Positions 56,748 to 64,000 of a stretch of 64,000 bases of DNA are shown here, in pieces. A program made the position numbers and the translations under genes. Position 1 is the first letter of the stretch. Every line of letters begins with the position of its first letter. The DNA comes from Macrothele yani (taxonomy: Eukaryota > Arthropoda > Arachnida > Araneae > Macrothelidae), in the NCBI GenBank assembly GCA_039090855.1, contig CM077034.1:8820984-8884983 (forward strand). The letters are read 5' to 3'. The notes under the pieces are model-generated. The model was not told the origin of the DNA, made no database searches, and saw nothing but the letters and a program-made list of their open reading frames with translations.

Positions 56748-58091
56748 CAGGGTGATCCATTTAAACCAGTACCCTGAAAAAACCTTACGTTTTTGCAAGG
56801 GATCGCGCAAGGAACTTCTTCTTTTTTTCAATAGAAGCAGCAACTCCTGGAGAATTAAAACCGCCACCGTGAAGAAGATTGTTAACCGTAACTGCAACTC
56901 AGCTCGCGATTTGTTTGTTGTTGCGTTGTCATTCACTTGCGTGCATTCGGAAACATGCAGTACTCTGTTCCAGAGCGTGTTTTTTAGTGAAATCGTATTG
57001 GGTAACCAAATCTGTCATCAAAACGCAACGAGCATTTCGAAGAGAGTTTGGAGTTCGAAAAGTGCCAAGCAAATCAACAATTCTGTCGATGGCAAAAAAA
57101 AACTGGAGCAAACCGGTTCTCTTCTCAGCGGTAGCGGTAGACATCACCCTCCGATGCCCCAAACGCGTGTGGACGATATTCGGCAACGTTTACTTCGATC
57201 TCCGACGGAATCGTTGCGCAGATTAAGCCAACAGACAGGATATTCATACGGAACTTGTCAAAGGGCAGCGAAAAAAGCGAATATTCGACCATTTAAAGTG
57301 CACGTAATCCATCAGCTGCAGGAACCGAACAAGGGAAAGAGAGTAAGTTACTGCAAATGGTTTCAAAATTTTCTTAATTTGAGATCTGATATTCTCTCTA
57401 TCACATGGTTTACGCATGAAGCCTGGTTTCATCTGTCAGGCTACGTCAATTCGCAAAACAGCAGATACTGGGCTGCCGAAAACCCACACGTTATGTGTGA
57501 AACACCGCTGCATTCACAAAAGGTTGGTGTATGGTGTGCGGTTTCGTCTACGAAATTATTGGCCCCGTTTTTTTCTCTGAGACTGTCAACACTAACGTTT
57601 ATTGCCGCATATTCAATGAATTTGTGGAACAACTTGATGACATTGAATTGACATAGAGCTACTTTCAGCAGGATGGCGCTACACATCGAAAGTCTCAATG
57701 GAACTCATAACCAGCTTCTTCGATGACAGATTAATTTCAAAAAACATGTGGCCTCCCCGATCTCCGGACTTAACTTCCCTGACTTTTTTATGGGGCTACT
57801 TAAAGGATAGAGTTTACAAAACCCATCCAAAAACATTGGACGCATCTCGTGAAACAATCGCGACTGAAATTGGCAATGCTACTGCTCGCACTCCACATGA
57901 GACATCACTGAATATGGTGCGGCGTGTTCAACTGTGTTTACAAGAAAATGGAGGACAATTCCAACATTTGCTTTGATAAAATGATTCTCCAATACCACAT
58001 GTGTAATTCTCAACTTATTGTATGATTTTGTTGTTATTTATAAAAAAGTTATAAGCGAATCACATGGTACTGGTTTAAATGGATCACCCTG
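56748..58091 (+). mobile_element. Mariner B, copy 1
   Basis: The ends CAGGGTGATCCATTTAAACC (56748) and the same sequence on the opposite strand from 58091 form perfect terminal repeats of at least 20 bp; the next bases AGTACC also match. TA lies at 56746-56747 and 58092-58093. The uninterrupted target CGATATATAATAAACC is present in the left arm of the host PLE. At 1344 bp the element is full length. Confidence 0.95.
56957..57976 (+). pseudogene. Mariner B transposase, copy 1 (broken)
   Basis: Plus-strand pieces in order: MQYSVPERVF near 56957; after a frame change an N-terminal helix-turn-helix, NQICHQNATS/RAFRREFGVRKVPSKSTIL; KKLEQTGSLLSGSGRHHPPM; RVDDIRQRLLRSPTESLRRL; and CQRAAKKANIRPFKVHVIHQ. 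At the first catalytic site it reads WFTHEAWFHLSG, where Asp (present as FTDEA in the copy at 62650-63267) has become His. A stop at 57649 precedes YFQQDGATHRKSQ (second Asp) and, in another frame, WPPRSPDLTSLTF-LWGYLKD. The C-terminus is ARTPHETSLNMVRRVQLCLQ and a stop at 57974. At least two frameshifts and the D-to-H change make it inactive. Confidence 0.85.
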
Positions 58092-58135
58092 TATAATAAA
58101 CCTTTGATTGTGGTAAACGTTGGTATTTTATTTTA

Positions 58136-58500
58136 TCTCAAAACCACAAGTTTTGTAGTCATAAATTATATATAGTAGTTGTATTTATCATCAGAGTTCC
58201 CCGCACAGAACAAAGCAAACGCGATTCCTAACCCTCAGCGATGCATCCTAGCTACGTCACCAGCCACAACTTCCAGGGACAACTAAAATCTACTGTATAA
58301 GCCAGCCCTTGTATCTAGAGCCCTGGGTGTATTCGACTCCAGTAGCAGATGTGGAAACTCTCCGCAATCGAATTGTGGCGGGTTGTGAAGCAATACGACA
58401 CATGCCAGGATTTTGGCTGCATGTTCACGAGTCCACGAGACATCTATGTGAGGCCTGTATTTAGGCAGAAGGTGGATATCTTGAACAATTATTATGAGGT
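58136..58500 (-). other. End of DUF4817 composite copy 2 and flank
   Basis: From about 58290 the minus strand resembles the 3' end of the copy at 35670-41800 (CCAGGGCTCTAGATACAAGG). A 106-codon minus frame (58603-58283) contains KYRPHIDVSWTREHAAKILA and GEFPHLLLE. I do not recognise a domain in it. 58136-58289 is unique. Confidence 0.4.
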
Positions 58501-58626
58501 AATGTGAACAGTTATGTGTCATAGATAGACCTTCATAACTCAGAAACCAAGCATTTCCGGACCTATTTTGATATAAACTTTTTTTATCTACAGGATGATC
58601 CATTTATTTATTTATTTATTTATTTT

Positions 58627-61600
58627 TTTTTGATTGGAGGTTTAACGACCACCGTGAGCAACTCAATGGGCTATAAGCAGCCGCCCGTCCCTAATTTAGG
58701 GTCACTGGTTCCAGGGAAGGGAGAGAGCCAGTGACGTAAGACAAACACAACATCCATTGATTGATTGGAGGTTTAACGACCACCGTGAGCAACTCAATGG
58801 GCTATAAGCAGTCGCCCGTCCCTAATTTAGAGTCACTGGTTCCAGGGAAGGGAGAGAGCCAGTGCCGTAAGACAAACACAACATCCATTGATTGATTGGA
58901 GGTTTAACGACCACCGTGAGCAACTCAATGGGCTATAAGCAGTCGCCCGTCCCTAATTTAGGGTCACTGGTTCCAGGGAAGGGAGAGAGCCAGTGACGTA
59001 AGACAAACACAACATCCATTGATTGATTGGAGGTTTAACGACCACCGTGAGCAACTCAATGGGCTATAAGCAGTCGCCCGTCCCTAATTTAGGGTCACTG
59101 GTTCCAGGGAAGGAGAGAGCCAGTGCCGTAAGACAAACACAACATCCATTGATTGATTGGAGGTTTAACGACCACCGTGAGCAACTCAATGGGCTATAAG
59201 CAGTCGCCAGTCCTAATTTAGCGTCACTGGTTCCAGGGAAGGAGAGAGCCAGTGCCGTGAGACAAACACAACATCCATTCATTGATTGGAGGTTTAACGA
59301 CCACCGTGAGCAACTCAATGGGATATAAGCAGTCGCCCGTCCCTAATTTAGGGTCACTGGTTCCAGGGAAGGAGAGAGCCAGTGACGTAAGACAAACACA
59401 ACATCCATTGATTGATTGGAGGTTTAACGACCACCGTGAGCAACTCAATGGGCTATAAGCAGTCGCCCGTCCCTAATTTAGGGTCACTGGTTCCAGGGAA
59501 GGGAGAGAGCCAGTGCCGTAAGACAAACACAACATCCATTGATTGATTGGAGGTTTAACGACCACCGTGAGCAACTCAATGGGCTATAAGCAGTCGCCCG
59601 TCCCTAATTTAGGGTCACTGGTTCCAGGGAAGGGAGAGAGCCAGTGCCGTAAGACAAACACAACATCCATTGATTGATTGGAGGTTTAACGACCACCGTG
59701 AGCAACTCAATGGGCTATAAGCAGTCGCCCGTCCCTAATTTAGGGTCACTGGTTCCAGGGAAGGGAGAGAGCCAGTGCCGTAAGACAAACACAACATCCA
59801 TTAATTGATTGGAGGTTTAACGACCACCGTGAGCAACTCAATGGGCTATAAGCAGTCGCCCGTCCCTAATTTAGGGTCACTGGTTCCAGGGAAGGAGAGA
59901 GCCAGTGCCGTAAGACAAACACAACATCCATTGATTGATTGGAGGTTTAACGACCACCGTGAGCAACTCAATGGGCTATAAGCAGTCGCCCGTCCCTAAT
60001 TTAGCGTCACTGGTTCCAGGGAAGGGAGAGAGCCAGTGCCGTAAGACAAACACAACATCCATTCATTGATTGATTGGAGGTTTAACGACCACCGTGAGCA
60101 ACTCAATGGGCTATAAGCAGTCGCCCGTCCTAATTTAGGGTCACTGGTTCCAGGGAAGGGAGAGAGCCAGTGCCGTAAGACAAACACAACATCCATTCAT
60201 TGATTGATTGGAGGTTTAACGACCACCGTGAGCAACTCAATGGGCTATAAGCAGTCGCCCGTCCCTAATTTAGAGTCACTGGTTCCAGGGAAGGGAGAGA
60301 GCCAGTGCCGTAAGACAAACACAACATCCATTCATTGATTGATTGGAGGTTTAACGACCACCGTGAGCAACTCAATGGGCTATAAGCAGTCGCCCGTCCC
60401 TAATTTAGGGTCACTGGTTCCAGGGAAGGGAGAGAGCCAGTGACGTAAGACACACACAACATCCATTGATTGATTGGAGGTTTAACGACCACCGTGAGCA
60501 ACTCAATGGGCTATAAGCAGTCGCCCGTCCCTAATTTAGGGTCACTGGTTCCAGGGAAGGGAGAGAGCCAGTGCCGTAAGACAAACACAACATCCATTGA
60601 TTGATTGGAGGTTTAACGACCACCGTGAGCAACTCAATGGGCTATAAGCAGTCGCCAGTCCCTAATTTAGCGTCACTGGTTCCAGGGAAGGAGAGAGCCA
60701 GTGCCGTAAGACAAACACAACATCCATTCATTGATTGGAGGTTTAACGACCACCGTGAGCAACTCAATGGGCTATAAGCAGTCGCCCGTCCCTAATTTAG
60801 GGTCACTGGTTCCAGGGAAGGAGAGAGCCAGTGCCGTAAGACAAACACAACATCCATTCATTGATTGGAGGTTTAACGACCACCGTGAGCAACTCAATGG
60901 GCTATAAGCAGTCGCCCGTCCCTAATTTAGCGTCACTGGTTCCAGGGAAGGGAGAGAGCCAGTGCCGTAAGACAAACACAACATCCATTGATTGATTGGA
61001 GGTTTAACGACCACCGTGAGCAACTCAATGGGCTATAAGCAGTCGCCCGTCCCTAATTTAGCGTCACTGGTTCCAGGGAAGGGAGAGAGCCAGTGCCGTA
61101 AGACAAACACAACATCCATTGATTGATTGGAGGTTTAACGACCACCGTGAGCAACTCAATGGGCTATAAGCAGTCGCCCGTCCCTAATTTAGCGTCACTG
61201 GTTCCAGGGAAGGGAGAGAGCCAGTGCCGTAAGACAAACACAACATCCATTCATTGATTGGAGGTTTAACGACCACCGTGAGCAACTCAATGGGCTATAA
61301 GCAGTCGCCCGTCCCTAATTTAGCGTCACTGGTTCCAGGGAAGGGAGAGAGCCAGTGCCGTAAGACAAACACAACATCCATTCATTGATTGGAGGTTTAA
61401 CGACCACCGTGAGCAACTCAATGGGCTATAAGCAGTCGCCGTCCCTAATTTAGCGTCACTGGTTCCAGGGAAGGGAGAGAGCCAGTGCCGTAAGACAAAC
61501 ACAACATCCATTCATTGATTGGAGGTTTAACGACCACCGTGAGCAACTCAATGGGCTATAAGCAGTCGCCCGTCCCTAATTTAGCGTCACTGGTTCCAGG

Positions 61601-61925
61601 GAAGGGAGAGAGCCAGTGCCGTAAGACAAACGCAACATCCATTCATTGATTGGAGGTTTAACGACCACCGTGAGCAACTCAATGGGCTATAAGCAGTCGC
61701 CCGTCCCTAATTTAGCGTCACTGGTTCCAGGGAAGGGAGAGAGCCAGTGCCGTAAGACAAACACAACATCCATTCATTGATTGGAGGTTTAACGACCACC
61801 GTGAGCAACTCAATGGGCTATAAGCAGTCGCCAGTCCCTAATTTAGCGTCACTGGTTCAGGGAAGGGAGAGAGCCAGTGCCGTAAGACAAACACAACATC
61901 CATTGATTGATTGGAGGTTTAACGA
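58627..61925 (-). repeat. ~131-bp SINE-body array, 26 units
   Basis: GGAGGTTTAACGACCACCGT recurs 26 times at 127-135 bp. Units run from ATGGATGTTGTGTTTGTCTT (minus strand) to CACGGTGGTCGTTAAACCTC and are joined by two to four ATTG/AATC tetranucleotides, the natural SINE tail repeat. Variants (TTAGGGTCAC versus TTAGCGTCAC, GGGAAGGGAG versus GGGAAGGAG) cluster in runs of neighbouring units. Confidence 0.97.
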
Positions 61926-62034
61926 CCACCGTGAGCAACTCAATGGGATATAAGCAGTCGCCCGTCCCTAATTTAGGGTCACTGGTTCCAGGTAAGGGAG
62001 AGAGCCAGTGCCGTAAGACAAACACAACATCCAT

Positions 62035-62117
62035 GCCTCACCGGGATTCAAACCCGGACCCTTTTCGGACGAATGATCAGAGGCCAACGCCTTAGACCAC
62101 TGCGCCACCGAGGCGGC
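62035..62117 (-). promoter_or_regulatory. tRNA-like SINE head with internal Pol III promoter
   Basis: On the minus strand, GTGGCGCAGTGGTCTAAGGC forms a box A region and CCGGGTTTGAATCCCGG a box B inside a 5-bp stem. GCCTC at the start pairs with GAGGC at the end. The GGTCTAAGGC D-loop and an extended variable region point to a Leu/Ser-type tRNA ancestor. Both boxes are intact here, unlike the copy at 6884-7091. Confidence 0.75.
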
Positions 62118-62229
62118 GATGATCCATTTAAACCAGTACCATGTGATTTACTTAAAACTTTTTTACAAATAAAAACAAAATCACAAAATCATACAGTAAG
62201 TTGAGAATTATACATGTGGTATTGGAGAA

Positions 62230-63267
62230 TCATTTTATCAAAGCAAATGCTGAAATTGTCCTCCATTTTCTTGTAAATGCAGTTGAACACGCCGCACCAT
62301 ATTCAGTGATGTCTCATGTAGACTACGAGCAGTAACATTACCAATTTCAGTCGTGATTCTTTCACGCAATGCATTCAAAGTTTTTGTAATCTATCCTTTA
62401 AGTAGCCCCATAAAAAAAAGTCAGGGAAAGTTAAGTCCGGAGATCGGTGAGGCCATATGTTTTTTGAAATTAATCTGTCATCGAAGAAGCTGGTTATGAG
62501 TTCCATTGAGACTTTCGATGTGTAGCGCCATCCTGCTGAAAGTAGCCCTCTGTCAATTCAATGTCATCAAGTTGTTCCACAAATTCATTGAATATGCGGC
62601 AATAAACGTTAGTGTTGACAGTCTCAGAGAAAAAAACAGGGCCAATAATTTACGTAGACGAAACCGCACAACATACACCAACCTTTTGTGAATACATCGG
62701 TGTTTCACACATAACGTGGGGGTTTTCGGCAGCCCAGTATCTGCTGTTTTGCGAATTGACGTAGCCTGACAGATGAAACCAGGCTTCATCCGTAAACCAT
62801 GTGATGGAGAGAATATCAGATCGCAAATTAAAAAAATTTTGAAACCATTTGCAGTAACTTACTCTCCTTCCCTTTACCGGTTCCTGCAGCTGATGGATTA
62901 CGTGCACTTTAAATGGTCGAATATTCGCTTTTTTTGCTGCCCTTTGACAAGTTCCGTATAAATATCCTGTCTGTTGGCTTAATCTGCGCAACGATTTCGT
63001 CGGAGATCGAAGTAAACGTTGCCGAATATCGTCCACACGCGTTTGGGACATCAGAGGGTGATGTCTACCGCTACCGCTGAGAAGAGAACCGGTTTGCTCC
63101 AGTTTTTTTGCCATCGACAGAATTGTTGACTTGCTTGGCACTTTTCGAACTCCAAACTCTCTTCGAAATGCTCGTTGCATTTTGATGACAGAATTGGTTA
63201 CCCAATACGATTTCACTAAAAAAAAACGCTCTGGAACAGAGTACTGCATGTTTCTGAATGCACGCAA
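62230..63267 (-). pseudogene. Mariner B transposase, copy 2 (broken)
   Basis: The minus strand from 63267 has MRAFRNMQYSVPERFFLVKS, then SVIKMQRAFRREFGVRKVPS, the complete DUF4817-like N-terminus. One frame continues to about 62650, including RQRLLRSPTKSLRRLSQQTG and an intact first catalytic site, WFTDEAWFHLSG. After VGVCCAVSST the frame shifts (LFFSLRLSTLTFIAAYSMNL in another frame). The second Asp block lies near 62525 and SPDLTFP near 62440. The end is C-terminal of MVRRVQLHLQENGGQF at about 62240-62300. It preserves more coding than copy 1 but has at least two frame breaks. Confidence 0.85.
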
Positions 63268-63510
63268 GTTAATGACAATGCAACAACAAACAAATCACGA
63301 GCTGAGTTACAGTTACGGTTAACAATCTTCTTCACGGTGGCGGTTTTAATTCTCCAGGAGTTGCTGCTTCTATTGAAAAAAAGAAGTTCCTTGCGCGATC
63401 CCTTGCAAAAACGTAAGGTTTTTTCAGGGTACTGGTTTAAATGGATCACCCTGTACCTATGAGGAATTCATTCCTGCAGTTTTGCCATGCATTTTTGAGA
63501 CACCCTGTAT

Positions 63511-63968
63511 ATGTAAGTAAATGCTCTTACCTTGTTTTCATTTTTTTAAATAATAAAAGTGATAACTTTCTGCACCACCATAATTAGAAGTCCACGTTTC
63601 GACGAGCGTAATGGTAATTCTACAGAGGTACTGAATCTCTTTATATTAAGCAAGTTTGACAAAGGCTAAGTCTTGTGGTGTGCTCACAGGCAGCCATGGT
63701 TAGTACCTTCAAAAAGTGGTCCAAAGAGGGAAAACTACAAACCGCTGGCAAGGGGTGGGCCAATCATAGGTGAGCAAAGGCTGTCTCGTATAGTATTGGA
63801 TATATAAATAAGTTTTGAGGGATTTCCATTTGGTGTCGTACTTATTACCGCTCCCATGTATTTTAAGGTGGCAACACTACCATATCGCAGTACGAGACGC
63901 CAGCTGTCAGAGTCAGTATACGATGTTCGATTGAGGTGCGGAGACGTATTTGTTTTACTCGATGTAAA
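63511..63968. other. End of composite copy 2 and upstream part of a mariner
   Basis: 63525-63650 matches 35690-35812 (composite repeat). 63651-63968 contains no gene; the last ~150 bp are probably the 5' untranslated end of the mariner that starts at 63969, but I could not define its inverted repeat without the other end. Confidence 0.45.
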
Positions 63969-64000
63969 ATGGCAACTTTCGTCCCGACAAAACAGCATTT
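63969..64000 (+). CDS. Mariner-type transposase, first ten codons (runs off the window)
   Basis: The ATG at 63969 opens a frame reading MATFVPTKQH to the window edge. An M-x-x-FVP-x-K-x-H start is characteristic of transposases of classical mariner elements. With only ten codons, identity and integrity cannot be judged. It would be a different family from mariners A and B in this window. Confidence 0.5.
   Translation, partial: MATFVPTKQH

Larger units (their letters stand above)
55950..58135 (-). mobile_element. Penelope-like element with inverted 3' arm
   Basis: The left arm (55950-56190) and the right arm (56547-56747 plus 58092-58135) are inverted copies of about 240 bp. Each spans the C-terminal coding end (AFHIYRNSSQLVN ... 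DDVTMI), the stop, a hammerhead-like motif and the stretch CGATATATAATAAACC. Between the arms lies the GIY-YIG coding part on the minus strand. Inverted, truncated partial repeats are typical of Penelope-like insertions. The right arm is split by mariner B; the left arm shows the uninterrupted target. Confidence 0.8.
58607..62117 (-). mobile_element. tRNA-derived SINE with body expanded 26-fold
   Basis: A single SINE insertion proved by the 13-bp target duplication GATGATCCATTTA at 58594-58606 and 62118-62130. On the minus strand it starts with one tRNA-like head (62117-62035), then 26 copies of the body, then one AAAT-type tail (58640-58607). Normal copies elsewhere in the window are 160-210 bp; this one is 3511 bp. 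It sits in the terminal repeat of mariner B copy 2. Confidence 0.95.
58591..63453 (-). mobile_element. Mariner B, copy 2, split by a SINE
   Basis: The right end, on the minus strand from 63453, is CAGGGTGATCCATTTAAACC. The left end starts CAGGATGATCCATTTA at 58591 and is resumed at 62118 (GATGATCCATTTAAACCAGT) after the SINE. TA lies at 58589-58590 and 63454-63455. The related copy at 37870-37890 shows the uninterrupted target (CATAGGTAGATAAG). Without the SINE it is about 1.34 kb. Confidence 0.93.
58290..63650 (-). mobile_element. Composite DUF4817 mariner-like copy 2, internally deleted
   Basis: An inverted copy of the repeat at 35670-41800. It shows the GAGATTCAGTACCTCTGTAG and GTGGTGCAGAAAGTT segments (63650-63525), TACAGGGTGTCTCAAAAATG (from 63510), CCTCATAGGTA (63454) and, beyond the mariner B insertion, GATAAAAAAAGTTTATATCA (58588-58570) and GAAATGCTTGGTTTC. 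The transposase gene is absent between 58500 and 58340, so this is a deletion derivative. Confidence 0.6.

Noticed and set aside
58283..58603. A 106-codon minus frame as a host gene
   Set aside because: It overlaps the end of a transposon copy and includes part of the mariner B terminal repeat; no domain is recognised.
1..64000. CRISPR arrays, because of the many regular repeats
   Set aside because: Repeats are contiguous tandem units without unique spacers, the organism is eukaryotic, and no cas genes are present.
35348..64000. A search for the upstream MSH6 exon (PDLERLL-type helix) on the minus strand
   Set aside because: No matching segment with an acceptor/donor pair was found in the unique stretches; it is probably beyond the window.

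Overview
The window looks like a piece of a large, repeat-rich invertebrate (most likely arthropod) nuclear genome. The evidence is spliced exons with GT..AG borders, Tc1/mariner elements with DUF4817-type helix-turn-helix transposases, RTE-type LINEs, Penelope-like retroelements (PLEs), hAT elements and tRNA-derived SINEs. Nothing bacterial, plasmid-like or phage-like was seen. The species cannot be fixed from the sequence.

The only host gene recognised is a minus-strand DNA mismatch-repair gene, MSH6. Three consecutive exons (35347-35174, 31128-31044, 26687-26633) encode the MSH6-type segment from HPDSRAI/YSKKKI to AFDHEKARK. Splice sites are intact and reading phases match exactly. No other exon was found on either side, so most of the window is probably MSH6 intron (at least 26 kb on one side and 28 kb on the other, unless exons were missed).

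Layout. 1-8570: one minisatellite field (41-43 bp monomers), split by a decayed mariner (919-5122) that itself carries a hAT (2648-4613) and a 293-bp repeat; a SINE sits at 6884-7091. 8726-18657: a 9.9-kb hAT with a decayed transposase, a 293-bp array, a truncated RTE LINE, an ACGCGT-rich degenerate repeat and a 20-unit array of about 273 bp. 19075-20588: a third hAT-like element filled by a CT tract. 20775-26245: inverted tRNA-like SINE pairs, a 25-bp array and a palindrome-rich array. 26860-30612: a 385-bp higher-order repeat. 31215-35065: small arrays and a second RTE. 35670-41800: a DUF4817 transposon copy holding a long-TIR MITE, an intact Tc1 (35956-37503) and a degraded Tc1. 42400-54757: a PLE whose GIY-YIG endonuclease segment is amplified about 54 times. 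54905-58135: PLE N-terminal repeats and a PLE with inverted arms and hammerhead-like motifs, hit by a mariner. 58290-63650: a second, inverted copy of the DUF4817 composite, hit by the same mariner family, whose terminal repeat is hit by a SINE with its body amplified 26 times. The first codons of a mariner transposase lie at the window end.

The unifying feature is that segments inside very different transposons (PLE endonuclease, two transposase genes, a SINE body, hAT internal DNA, a PLE N-terminal module) have each become tandem arrays. The window reads as a record of satellite birth from transposon interiors, inside the introns of a mismatch-repair gene. Copy numbers and unit spacings were counted by eye, and array lengths depend on the assembly being right.
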